Positions 1 through 7,500 of a stretch of 9,594 nucleotides of DNA are shown here, in pieces. This DNA is from Streptosporangiaceae bacterium. Its GTDB lineage: Bacteria > Actinomycetota > Actinomycetes > Streptosporangiales > Streptosporangiaceae. Location: positions 1 through 9,594 of the forward strand of contig JASIJN010000147.1 of NCBI GenBank assembly GCA_030050125.1, read 5' to 3'. A model generated the notes under the pieces. That model saw nothing but the letters and a program-made list of their open reading frames with translations, searched no databases and was not told the DNA's origin. The position numbers were made by a program, and so were the translations under genes. Each line of letters begins with the position of its first letter. Positions within the stretch are counted from its first letter, which is position 1.

Positions 1-1
1 G

Positions 2-895
2 GTCGCGGTCCTGCTCGGCGCCGCGGCGTGGGGGAGCACCGGTACCGCGGCCCATTTCGCGCCAGCCGGGGCCAGCTCGGTATCGGTGGGCGCGGCCCGG
101 ATCGTGCTCGGCGGGACGGTCCTGCTGAGCATGGCGGTCGGCCGGCGCCGGTCGCGCGGCGAGCTGCGGGACATGCTGCGCTCCGGCCGGGCCACCCGGG
201 TCGGCCTCGCGCTGGCCATTGTCAGCGTCAGCGCCTACCAGCTGTGCTTCTTCTCCGCGGTGCGGCTGACCGGCGTGGCGATCGGCACCGTGGTGGCGAT
301 CGGCAGCGCCCCCGTGCTCACCGGCCTGATCAGCAGGCTGACCGGCGGCGGGGCGCTGAGCCGCCGGTGGATGCTGGCCACCGCCGCCGCGGTCAGCGGC
401 TGCACGGTCCTGGTGACCGGCGGGCGGGCGGCCGGAGTCAGCCTGGGCGGGGTGGGACTCGCTCTGGCCGCCGGGCTGTGCTACGCCTCGTACGCCGTCG
501 CCGCGGCCCGCGTGATCAGCAGCGGGACGGGGGAGCAGGCCGTGATGGGCGCCCTGTTCGGCGGCGGCGCGGTGCTCCTGGCGCCGGTACTGGCGGCCAC
601 CTCCGCCGGCTGGCTGCTGTCGCCCAGGGGACTGGCCGTCACGGCCTACCTGGGCCTGGTCACGACCGTGCTGGGCTACCTGCTGTACGGTCGCGGGCTG
701 CGCACGGTGCCTGTGCCGGTGGCCGTGACCCTCGGCCTGGCCGAGCCGCTGGTGGCCGCGCTGCTCGGCCTGGTGGTACTCGGGGAGCACCTGACCTGGG
801 CGTCTGGGGCGGGCCTGATCCTGGTCGGGCTGGCGCTGGCCGCGCTGGCCGTTCCCGGCCGTCCCCGGCGCCGGACCAGGCGAGCGCGCCGGTAG
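2..895 (+). CDS. EamA/DMT-family membrane transporter, 5' partial
   Basis: This is an inner-membrane permease of the drug/metabolite transporter superfamily, probably exporting a small metabolite; the substrate cannot be told. The reading frame is open from the window edge and has 297 visible residues, close to the usual family length of about 300, so only a short N-terminal piece is missing. The visible start (VAVLLGAAAWGSTGTAAHF) matches the first EamA helix with its W-G-S/T signature. Alternating hydrophobic segments continue to the end, in two EamA repeats (roughly residues 1-135 and 150-285). A Gly-rich segment, LGLAEPLVAALLGLVVLGE, corresponds to the conserved last-repeat motif with P and E. 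The tail is Arg-rich (PRRRTRRARR) and presumably cytoplasmic. The stop lies 14 nt before the era start, so the two genes are probably cotranscribed. A GTG at 86 could be taken for a start, but homology continues upstream of it. Confidence 0.9.
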   Translation, partial: VAVLLGAAAWGSTGTAAHFAPAGASSVSVGAARIVLGGTVLLSMAVGRRRSRGELRDMLRSGRATRVGLALAIVSVSAYQLCFFSAVRLTGVAIGTVVAIGSAPVLTGLISRLTGGGALSRRWMLATAAAVSGCTVLVTGGRAAGVSLGGVGLALAAGLCYASYAVAAARVISSGTGEQAVMGALFGGGAVLLAPVLAATSAGWLLSPRGLAVTAYLGLVTTVLGYLLYGRGLRTVPVPVAVTLGLAEPLVAALLGLVVLGEHLTWASGAGLILVGLALAALAVPGRPRRRTRRARR

Positions 896-909
896 GGCAG
901 AATCACGAT

Positions 910-1875
910 GTGGGATCCCCGCAGACGCCGTCGCCAGCCGGGCTGCCGGACCCGTCCCCGCCGGCACAGTTGCTGCCGCCCGGGTTCCGGTCGGGCTTCG
1001 CCTGCTTTGCCGGGCGGCCCAACGTGGGCAAGTCCACCCTGATGAACGCGCTGGTCGGAACCAAGGTGGCGATTACCAGCAGCCGGCCGCAGACCACCCG
1101 CCGGGCGGTCCGGGGGATCGTGCACCGGCCCGACGCGCAGCTGGTCATCGTGGACACGCCGGGGCTGCACCGGCCGCGGACCCTGCTCGGGGAGCGCCTG
1201 GACAGCCTGGTGCGCTCGACGCTGACCGAGGTGGACGTGATCGGGTTCTGCCTGCCGGCCGCGGAACGGATCGGGCCCGGCGACAAGTACCTGGCGGCCG
1301 AGCTGGCCGGGCTGCGCAGCACCCCGGTGGTGGCGGTGGTCACCAAGGCCGACCAGGCCACCAGGCAGCAGATCGCGGCCCAGCTGGCCGCCGTCGGGCA
1401 GCTCGGCGACTGGGCGGACGTGGTGCCGGTCTCCGCGGTCTCCGGGTTCCAGCTGGACGTGCTGGCCGACGTGCTGGTCTCGCACCTGCCGGAGGGCGTG
1501 CCGCTCTATCCCGAGGGCGAGGAGACCGACGAGCCCGAGCAGCAACTGGTCGCCGAGCTGATCCGGGAGGCGATCCTGGAGGGGGTACGGGACGAGCTGC
1601 CGCACTCGATCGCCGTCGTGGTGGAGGAGATGGGGCCGCGGGAAGGCCGCGACGACCTCATCGACGTGCACGCGGTGATGTACGTGGAGCGCCCCAGCCA
1701 GAAGGCCATCGTCATCGGCGCGAGGGGCGCCAGGCTCAGGGAGGTCGGGTCCCGCGCCCGGCACCAGATCGAGGCGCTCCTGGGCACCCGGGTGTACCTC
1801 GATCTGCGCATCAAGATCGCGAAGGACTGGCAGCGGGACCCCAAGCAGCTGCGCCGTCTCGGCTTCTACGACTGA
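910..1875 (+). CDS. era: GTPase Era, 30S ribosome assembly factor
   Basis: Era binds 16S rRNA near its 3' end and couples GTP hydrolysis to 30S maturation. From the GTG at 910 the protein is 321 aa, normal for the family. All G motifs are present: G1 GRPNVGKS at 35-42, the Era-type switch I SSRPQTTR at 57-64, G3 DTPGLH at 82-87, G4 TKAD at 146-149 and G5 SAVSG at 176-180. The C-terminal KH RNA-binding domain (about 235-321) has its GxxG loop in IGARGARL and the conserved YLDLRIK...W segment. The GTG start follows an AGGG (894-897) by 12 nt. The frame stays open far upstream, but that part is only a shadow of the transporter gene. The roughly 30-residue Pro/Ser-rich N-terminal extension before G1 is longer than in many Era proteins. 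A TTG at 970 is a possible shorter start but lacks a ribosome-binding site. Confidence 0.96.
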   Translation: MGSPQTPSPAGLPDPSPPAQLLPPGFRSGFACFAGRPNVGKSTLMNALVGTKVAITSSRPQTTRRAVRGIVHRPDAQLVIVDTPGLHRPRTLLGERLDSLVRSTLTEVDVIGFCLPAAERIGPGDKYLAAELAGLRSTPVVAVVTKADQATRQQIAAQLAAVGQLGDWADVVPVSAVSGFQLDVLADVLVSHLPEGVPLYPEGEETDEPEQQLVAELIREAILEGVRDELPHSIAVVVEEMGPREGRDDLIDVHAVMYVERPSQKAIVIGARGARLREVGSRARHQIEALLGTRVYLDLRIKIAKDWQRDPKQLRRLGFYD

Positions 1876-1999
1876 TCCCTGGCCCCCGTTCAGATTGGGG
1901 GGAATATGCCTGACTCCTGTGTCTGTGCAGGCCGGGCGTGTGATGATCGCAGGTGCTGGCGTGAGGCGACCATTGGAAGACGGCCCGTGAAGGCGGACT

Positions 2000-2006
2000 G
2001 GAGGGG
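2000..2006 (+). promoter_or_regulatory. Ribosome-binding site fixing a TTG start
   Basis: GGAGGGG lies 7 nt before the TTG at 2014. This is the strongest Shine-Dalgarno match in the window. It picks the TTG over an in-frame ATG 108 nt upstream (1906), whose extra residues look noncoding. Confidence 0.8.
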
Positions 2007-2013
2007 AGCGAGC

Positions 2014-2646
2014 TTGCTGATCATCTTTGGGCTCCGGGTGTTCTACCGCACGGTCGGCGAGGGAACCTTTCACTGCCAGCGCTGTGGTGGCGATCGCCCG
2101 TACCGGCACCGGGCCGGGCGGCGTTGGTTCACGCTGTTCTTCATCCCGGTCATCCCGCTGGCCCACGTCGGCGAGCACGTGCAATGCGCCGAATGCGGCA
2201 CCCGCTACCGGATGCAGGTGCTGAACCTGCCGACGACGGCCCAGATGCAGGCGGCGATCCCGGCCGGGATGCGGGCCGCGGCCATCGTCATGCTCCGGGC
2301 CGGCGGGGCGGGCAGCGCGCCCTCCAGGCGGCGCGCGATTGACGGGATCAAGGGGGCCGGGCTTGGCGATTACGACGACGCGGCTCTCGACGCTGACCTG
2401 GCCGAGCCGGCCACGCCCGATGAGCCCGGCCAGGACCTGGCGGGCGCGCTGAACCGGCTGGCCATCCAGCTCGAGGTCCCGGCCAGGGAGTGGTTCCTGG
2501 CCGAGGCGGTGCGGATCGGGCTGGCCGACGGGACGCTGTCCGACGAGGAGCGGCACGCCGCACAGCAGATCGCCGCCCGGCTCGGCATGACCCAGGCCCA
2601 GGCGCGAGGGGTCATCTCGATGACCGAGGAGGGCGCCTCGGCCTGA
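2014..2646 (+). CDS. Zinc-ribbon protein with C-terminal TerB-like domain
   Basis: This is a conserved actinobacterial protein of unknown function, 210 aa from the TTG at 2014. The N-terminus (MLIIFGLRVFYRTVGEG) leads into a four-Cys zinc ribbon, C21-x2-C24 and C58-x2-C61. The strand between the two pairs contains a hydrophobic WFTLFFIPVIPL (38-49), a pattern known from zinc-ribbon proteins of the FIIFG...RWFTLFFIPVIPL type. A low-complexity linker (about 95-130) follows. The C-terminal helical domain (about 130-205) contains LADGTLSDEERHAAQQIAARLGM, typical of TerB/DjlA-like domains with an acidic turn that could bind a metal. TerB was named for tellurite resistance, but nothing here supports that role. 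The gene lies 138 nt after era and 77 nt before recO on the same strand. Regulation is not visible. Confidence 0.85.
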   Translation: MLIIFGLRVFYRTVGEGTFHCQRCGGDRPYRHRAGRRWFTLFFIPVIPLAHVGEHVQCAECGTRYRMQVLNLPTTAQMQAAIPAGMRAAAIVMLRAGGAGSAPSRRRAIDGIKGAGLGDYDDAALDADLAEPATPDEPGQDLAGALNRLAIQLEVPAREWFLAEAVRIGLADGTLSDEERHAAQQIAARLGMTQAQARGVISMTEEGASA

Positions 2647-2723
2647 GCGTCTGCGTCACAGCGGCACCTGACGGCCCGGCGGGGCAGGCCCTCCTGCCCC
2701 TGAGCATGGGCGAGAATGATCGG

Positions 2724-3491
2724 GTGAGCGTCTACCGTGACGACGGCATCGTGCTCCGCACCCAGAAACTGGGCGAGGCGGACCGCATCGTCACCCTGCT
2801 CACCAGGCGGGTCGGCCGGGTCCGGGCCGTGGCCAAGGGGGTGCGGCGGACCAAGTCCCGGTTCGGCGCGCGACTGGAGCCGTTCACCCACGTCGATCTG
2901 CTGCTGTACACGGGACGGTCGCTGGACGTGATCACGCAGGCCGACACGGTAAGGCCGTACGGAAAGCCGCTCTCGTCGGACTACCCGCGCTACACCACGG
3001 GGACCGCGATGCTGGAGACGGCCGAGAAGTTCACCCCGGTGGAGAAGGAGCCGGCCATGCGCCAGTTCCTTCTGCTGGTCGGCGGGCTCCGGGCGCTCGG
3101 CGAGGGGGCGCACGACCCCCGCCTGATCCTCGACGCGTACCTGCTAAGGTCGCTCGCCGTGGCCGGCTACGCTCCCGCGCTCGACGAGTGCGCCGTGTGC
3201 GGGACCAGGGTCGGCGCCGACGACGGCGCGGACCCGTCCGCCGCGCTGCGCGCGTTCGCGTTCGCGATCGGGACCGGCGGGCTGGTCTGCCGGTCCTGCC
3301 GGGCGCCGGGGGCCGCCACCCCGGCCGCGCCGACAATCGTGCTGATGAACGCGCTGATGCGGGGTGACTGGGGCTACGCCGACGCCAGCGAGCGGAGGCA
3401 TCAGACCGAGTGCAGCGGCTTGGTCGCCGCCTACCTGCAGTGGCACCTCGAGCACTCGATCCGCTCGCTGCGCCATGTGGAGCACGCGTGA
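2724..3491 (+). CDS. recO: DNA repair/recombination mediator RecO
   Basis: RecO helps load RecA on SSB-coated single-stranded DNA in the RecFOR pathway and anneals complementary strands. From the GTG at 2724 the protein is 255 aa, as usual in actinobacteria. The N-terminal OB fold (about 1-80) begins [22 protein letters not shown] and contains the basic patch [21 protein letters not shown]. The helical C-terminal part holds a four-Cys zinc finger, C156-x2-C159 and C189-x2-C192. It ends in the conserved [13 protein letters not shown] helix. GTG 2724 is preferred because family members start MSxxRDDG and a GGGCGAG stretch precedes it at 2708-2714. An in-frame ATG at 2706 would add six residues but lacks a ribosome-binding site. 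uppS follows 37 nt downstream, so the two are probably one operon. Confidence 0.95.
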   Translation: MSVYRDDGIVLRTQKLGEADRIVTLLTRRVGRVRAVAKGVRRTKSRFGARLEPFTHVDLLLYTGRSLDVITQADTVRPYGKPLSSDYPRYTTGTAMLETAEKFTPVEKEPAMRQFLLLVGGLRALGEGAHDPRLILDAYLLRSLAVAGYAPALDECAVCGTRVGADDGADPSAALRAFAFAIGTGGLVCRSCRAPGAATPAAPTIVLMNALMRGDWGYADASERRHQTECSGLVAAYLQWHLEHSIRSLRHVEHA

Positions 3492-3528
3492 GCTCGCCGG
3501 CGGTTTCCCGGCGAGCGGAAAGTATGGC

Positions 3529-4317
3529 ATGACTCGTCCGATTCGCCCTCCGGAGCCGCACCGCGACGGCCTCCGGCCGCCCCGCCTGCCCGCCGAGTTC
3601 ATCCCGCGGCACGTGGCCCTGGTCATGGACGGCAACGGCCGCTGGGCGAAACAGCGGGGGCTGCCGCGGACCGAGGGGCACAAGCGCGGCGAGGCGGCGC
3701 TGTTCGACGTGATCATGGGCGCGATCGAGCTCGGCATCCCGTACCTGTCGGCCTACGCGTTCTCCACCGAGAACTGGCGCCGGTCGCCGGACGAGGTCCG
3801 GTTCCTGATGGGGTTCAACCGGGATGTCATCCATCGCCGCCGGGACGAGTTCAACGAGATGGGCGTGCGGGTGCGCTGGGCCGGCCGGCGTCGGCGGCTG
3901 TGGAGCAGCGTCATCGCAGAGCTGGAGTACGCGGAGCGGCTGACCGCGGACAACTCCGTGCTGACCCTGCAGTTCTGCGTCAACTACGGCGGCCGCGCGG
4001 AGATCGCCGACGCCGCGGCGGCGCTCGCGGCCGACGTGGCAGCGGGCAAGCTGCGCCCGGACAAGATCAACGAGAAGGTCTTCGCCCGTTACCTTGACGA
4101 GCCGGACATCCCCGACGTCGACCTGTTCGTCCGCTCTTCGGGCGAGCAGCGGACGTCCAACTTCCTGATCTGGCAGTCTGCCTATGCGGAGATGGTCTTC
4201 CTGGACACGCTGTTTCCGGACTTCGACCGGCGGCACCTGTGGCAGGCCTGTGAGATCTACGCCAGCAGGGAACGGCGGTACGGCGGTGCCGAGCCGAACC
4301 CCGTCGCCGGTGCCTGA
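3529..4317 (+). CDS. uppS: Isoprenyl transferase (polyprenyl diphosphate synthase, cis type)
   Basis: This enzyme adds isopentenyl diphosphate units in cis to an allylic diphosphate, making the C50-C55 lipid carrier for peptidoglycan and wall glycans; it acts at the membrane surface. The protein is 262 aa. Visible motifs are [12 protein letters not shown], with the catalytic Asp at 34, then the HKRGEAA segment, [19 protein letters not shown] and the pyrophosphate-binding [20 protein letters not shown]. In the last, R202, R208, S210 and E221 line up with E. coli R194, R200, S202 and E213. The C-terminal LFPDF is the usual actinobacterial form. The chosen ATG is preceded by GGAAAG (3517-3522) at 6 nt. 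Chain length (C50 decaprenyl versus C55) and the stereochemistry of the primer cannot be read from the sequence. Confidence 0.95.
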   Translation: MTRPIRPPEPHRDGLRPPRLPAEFIPRHVALVMDGNGRWAKQRGLPRTEGHKRGEAALFDVIMGAIELGIPYLSAYAFSTENWRRSPDEVRFLMGFNRDVIHRRRDEFNEMGVRVRWAGRRRRLWSSVIAELEYAERLTADNSVLTLQFCVNYGGRAEIADAAAALAADVAAGKLRPDKINEKVFARYLDEPDIPDVDLFVRSSGEQRTSNFLIWQSAYAEMVFLDTLFPDFDRRHLWQACEIYASRERRYGGAEPNPVAGA

Positions 4318-4318
4318 C

Positions 4319-4348
4319 GGCCCGAGAGGACCCGGCTCACCCCGGGCC
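4319..4348 (+). terminator. Possible GC-rich hairpin after uppS
   Basis: GGCCCG (4319-4324) can pair with CGGGCC (4343-4348). Alternatively CCCGG (4331-4335) can pair with CCGGG (4342-4346). It lies directly after the uppS stop, with only AAAA and TTT runs further on and no proper T tract. In DNA this GC-rich, such pairings arise easily, so this is weak. Confidence 0.3.
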
Positions 4349-4411
4349 GGGGCGTTCAGGAAAAGGGGCTTTGAGATCATGAGATCGGCTACATCTGGTT
4401 AGGGGGCAATC

Positions 4412-5140
4412 GTGGCCGACGTGCGTCGCTACTCGCGGGTCGTGGTCAAGATCAGCGGTGAGGCTCTGGCCGGGCCGAACGGCTGGGGCGTGGATCCCGC
4501 GAGCCTGGGGCAGCTGGCGGGCGAGCTGCTGTCCGTGCACGAGCTCGGCGTCGAGCTGGCCGTGGTCATCGGCGGCGGCAACTACTTCCGCGGCCGGATG
4601 GCCCAGGGCTGGGGCATCGGCCGGGCCGAGGCGGACAACATCGGGATGCTGGGCACGGTCATGAACGCGCTGATGCTGCGCGGCGTGCTGACCGCGCGCA
4701 GCGAGTCGGACGTGCGGGTGATGACGGCGATCCCGATGCAGACCGTGGCCGAGCCGTTCATCAGGCTGCGCGCGGACCGGCACCTGCGCCACGGCCTGAT
4801 CGTGCTGCTGGCCGGCGGCATCGGCCAGCCGTACGTCACGACCGACTACCCCGCCGTGCAGCGGGCACTGGAACTCGAGGCCGACGCGCTGCTGGTCGCC
4901 AAGCGCGGGGTGGACGGGGTGTACGACTCCGACCCCAACGTCGACCCGGACGCCAAGCGGTTCACCACCCTCACCTACCGGGAGGCGCTGGACGCGGGGG
5001 TGAAGGTCATGGACGAGAGCGCGTTCGTGCTGGCCAACGAGCAGGGGCTGGTCATGCACGTCTTCGACGTCGCCGCGGTGGGCGCGATGAGCGCGATCTG
5101 CCTCGGCGAGGACATCGGGACCCGGATCACCAACGACTGA
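4412..5140 (+). CDS. pyrH: UMP kinase family protein (PyrH-like), out of usual context
   Basis: The family phosphorylates UMP to UDP with ATP; it is hexameric and GTP-regulated in bacteria. The 242-aa protein has the amino-acid-kinase fold landmarks: KISGEA (13-18), GGGNYFRG (54-61), AEADNIGMLGTVMNAL with D75 matching the UMP-binding Asp, GGIGQPYVTTD (135-145, the UMP loop ending in TTD), KRGVDGVYDSDP (164-175), VMDESAF, and a terminal GEDIGTRI. The loop reads G-I-G-Q-P where many homologues have G-T-G-N-P. Other actinobacteria carry G-M-G there, so this alone does not argue against activity. GTG start; AGGGGG (4401-4406) stands 5 nt upstream. The main bacterial pyrH normally lies between tsf and frr. 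Here the neighbours are uppS and a membrane protein, so a second copy is likely. The 94-nt gap behind uppS is AT-richer and carries two GAGATC copies (4373, 4381), so it may have its own promoter. Confidence 0.85.
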   Translation: MADVRRYSRVVVKISGEALAGPNGWGVDPASLGQLAGELLSVHELGVELAVVIGGGNYFRGRMAQGWGIGRAEADNIGMLGTVMNALMLRGVLTARSESDVRVMTAIPMQTVAEPFIRLRADRHLRHGLIVLLAGGIGQPYVTTDYPAVQRALELEADALLVAKRGVDGVYDSDPNVDPDAKRFTTLTYREALDAGVKVMDESAFVLANEQGLVMHVFDVAAVGAMSAICLGEDIGTRITND

Positions 5141-5177
5141 CCGGCCCGGCCCGCGGTCCCGGTCCCACGGCCCCGGG

Positions 5178-5528
5178 TCAGCGGGTGGCCTGGAACCCGG
5201 CCACGGCGAGCAGGACGGCGATCGCGGCCACCCGGCCGAGCCGCCCGGTTCCGGCCAGGCGCGGCCAGGACAGGTACGCCAGCCAGGCCAGGAACACCGC
5301 CACCACGCACAGCGCCGCCGCGCCCGCCGCACCGCGCACCGCCAGCCCGATCACCATGAGGGCGGCGAGCACCATTGGCGGGACCCAGCGAGGCAGGTGC
5401 CGCAGGTAGAGCAGCGGCACGGCGCTGCGGTGCTCCACCGACCGCCTGACCGACGGCGCGGCCGGGACGGGCGAGTCCGGTCGCGGCCTGGCTGGCCGCC
5501 GGGTTGATCCGGGCTGGTTCCTGCTCAC
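5178..5528 (-). CDS. Small membrane protein, DUF6703-like
   Basis: This is an uncharacterised actinomycete membrane protein of 116 aa on the reverse strand. Residues 1-35 are polar, Pro/Arg-rich and probably cytoplasmic. Three hydrophobic helices follow at about 49-64, 67-88 and 98-112. The stretch LLYLRHLPRWVPP and then FLAWLAYLSWPRL agrees with my memory of the DUF6703 family, whose function is unknown. The GTG at 5528 is preferred: the same frame is open up to 5882, but the extra part overlaps glyS and has no membrane or family-like features. A GAGGGGG sequence (plus-strand positions 5541-5547) stands 12 nt upstream of it, a little far. The gene converges on the UMP-kinase gene, with 37 nt between the stops, and is divergent from glyS. 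Confidence 0.75.
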   Translation of the reverse strand: MSRNQPGSTRRPARPRPDSPVPAAPSVRRSVEHRSAVPLLYLRHLPRWVPPMVLAALMVIGLAVRGAAGAAALCVVAVFLAWLAYLSWPRLAGTGRLGRVAAIAVLLAVAGFQATR

Positions 5529-5835
5529 GGCGTTGCCTGACCCCCTCGGCCGGGCCGGGACGGGCTGACCGGCCTGGCTGACGCTGCGTTCTGCTCCCTG
5601 GCCACGATATACGGCCTGCCCGGCGGCGCCCGCCCCGTCGCAGGTCACGCTGGCCGGTAGCCTGACCGCGCAGGCGGCGGGTCCGGCTAAGCTTGTCGCA
5701 GCGGCGCAATGACCGACGGGGCATCCGCACCCCGTTTGCGAACCGCGAAGCCGCGAGACCGCGAGCCGACGAAGGCCGTCGGCAGCACGCGCTTCTACCG
5801 CAAGCCGCCGACCGCCAGCCGGATGGAGAAACTTG
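5529..5835. other. Divergent intergenic region upstream of glyS
   Basis: These 307 nt separate two divergently oriented genes and should hold both promoters. The clearest -10-like boxes on the plus strand are TAGCCT (5658-5663) and TAAGCT (5688-5693), neither with a convincing -35 box at the right distance. A small AT-rich patch (ACGATATAC, 5604-5612) may belong to a reverse promoter. No T-box or other riboswitch layout was recognised. A 47-codon ORF (5709-5852) is listed separately. Confidence 0.4.

Positions 5836-5852
<17 letters not shown>
5709..5852 (+). CDS. Candidate 47-aa upstream ORF overlapping the glyS start
   Basis: An ATG-started frame of 47 codons ([20 protein letters not shown]...) stops 17 nt inside glyS. 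The product would be basic (Arg/Lys-rich) without membrane or other recognisable features. Third positions in its middle part are mostly G or C, as expected for coding sequence here. The same region is also open on the reverse strand, and I see no Shine-Dalgarno before the ATG. If translated it would couple to glyS, whose own ribosome-binding site lies inside it. I do not recognise the peptide, and it may be chance. Confidence 0.2.
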
Positions 5853-7242
<1,390 letters not shown>

Positions 7243-7258
7243 GACCGGCAAGGGCAGG

Positions 7259-7298
7259 GGCTCTGGCCGGGATCCCCGGCGCATGTCCCGGCCGAGCC
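7259..7298 (+). terminator. Strong hairpin terminator after glyS
   Basis: GGCTC (7259-7263) plus GGCCGGGA (7265-7272) pair perfectly with TCCCGGCC (7286-7293) plus GAGCC (7294-7298). This is a 13-bp stem with one bulged T and a 13-nt loop, starting 16 nt after the glyS stop. There is no T tract behind it, as is common for actinomycete terminators. It separates glyS from the sulfur operon. Confidence 0.75.
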
Positions 7299-7326
7299 TG
7301 TAACAAATTCCAAGTATTCTGATCGA

Positions 7327-7334
7327 CAATATTG
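7327..7334. promoter_or_regulatory. 8-bp palindrome overlapping the putative -35 box
   Basis: CAATATTG is a perfect inverted repeat that shares three bases with the predicted -35 hexamer, so a repressor or activator could act here. The symmetry does not extend beyond 8 bp and the binding factor is unknown. Confidence 0.25.
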
Positions 7335-7360
7335 ATTTATCGGCCATACGCCGGCATGAT
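7332..7360 (+). promoter_or_regulatory. Putative promoter giving a leaderless leader-peptide mRNA
   Basis: In an AT-rich island (about 7300-7350) that stands out from the GC-rich surroundings, TTGATT (7332-7337) and CATGAT (7355-7360) stand 17 nt apart, each matching 4 of 6 consensus bases. The expected start site, about 7 nt past the -10 box, falls on the A of the leader ATG at 7367. That fits the absence of a Shine-Dalgarno there. Confidence 0.5.
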
Positions 7361-7366
7361 GGATCC

Positions 7367-7465
7367 ATGGCGTCCCACCTCAGCGTCAAGCGCCGCTACG
7401 TGGATCTGCTGTTCGTCTCCAGCGCGGCCTGTCCGCCGCGGCTGCGGTCCCGCGCCCGGCACTGA
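7367..7465 (+). CDS. Sulfur-operon leader peptide (cis-acting attenuator type)
   Basis: This short ORF encodes 32 residues. Residues 9-22 (RRYVDLLFVSSAAC) match the actinomycete putative leader-peptide pattern R-R-x-V-D-L-x-x-V-x-S-A-x-C, found ahead of sulfur/cysteine uptake and assimilation genes. The single Cys is residue 22. Such peptides probably act in cis, translation of the Cys codon reporting charged tRNA-Cys and setting expression of the downstream genes. Related cysteine-rich leaderless small ORFs in mycobacteria are described as cysteine-responsive attenuators. There is no Shine-Dalgarno before ATG 7367, consistent with leaderless translation. Two ATGs just upstream (7356, 7359) are in another frame that lacks the motif. 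The tail after Cys22 (PPRLRSRARH) is longer than I expect and is encoded by one copy of a local duplication. The TauD-family gene follows after 168 nt. Confidence 0.82.
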   Translation: MASHLSVKRRYVDLLFVSSAACPPRLRSRARH

Positions 7466-7500
7466 CCGTCCGCCGCGGCTCCGGCACGCCCGGCACTGAC
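7431..7500 (+). repeat. Imperfect tandem duplication around the leader-peptide stop codon
   Basis: Unit 1 is 7431-7466 and unit 2 is 7468-7500. Each begins with GTCCGCCGCGGCT and ends with GCCCGGCACTGAC (13 identical bases at each end). The middles differ, 10 nt in unit 1 and 7 nt in unit 2. Unit 1 encodes the leader tail and stop codon; unit 2 is just outside and out of frame. The octamer GCCGCGGC is self-complementary, so the copies at 7435-7442 and 7472-7479 can also pair with each other as an 8-bp stem with a 29-nt loop. Confidence 0.8.

Noticed and set aside
28..909. Long frame open upstream of era, seemingly a 615-aa fusion
   Set aside because: The residues before the Era start are Arg/Gly-rich low-complexity output of the transporter gene read in another frame. 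The transporter has clear EamA features in its own frame, and a start at 910 gives a normal Era length.
1906..2013. N-terminal extension of the zinc-ribbon protein from ATG 1906
   Set aside because: The extra 36 residues (Cys/Arg-rich) do not fit the family's start, while TTG 2014 has an excellent ribosome-binding site and yields the expected M-L-I-I-F-G N-terminus.
676..2556. Long reverse-strand frame opposite era and the zinc-ribbon gene
   Set aside because: The translation is Arg/Pro/Gly/His-rich without domains. It is the mirror of G/C third positions in the genes on the forward strand, as are the other long reverse frames (3031-4380, 4975-7389, 7337-8443, 8536-9087).
2014..2646. Tellurite resistance function from the TerB-like domain
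   Set aside because: There are no other ter genes nearby, and the domain name alone is not evidence of the phenotype.
2490..2723. Longer RecO start overlapping the zinc-ribbon gene
   Set aside because: The upstream part is a shadow of the preceding gene. The RecO OB fold begins at about 2724, where a GTG with an upstream purine-rich stretch is found.
5141..5177. Bidirectional terminator between the convergent genes
   Set aside because: The 37 nt are GC-rich, but I found no stem longer than a few base pairs that stands out from background.
7454..7500. CRISPR-like short direct repeats (GCCCGGCACTGAC twice)
   Set aside because: There are only two copies, and the matching 13-mers at the other ends show a single tandem duplication rather than a repeat-spacer array.
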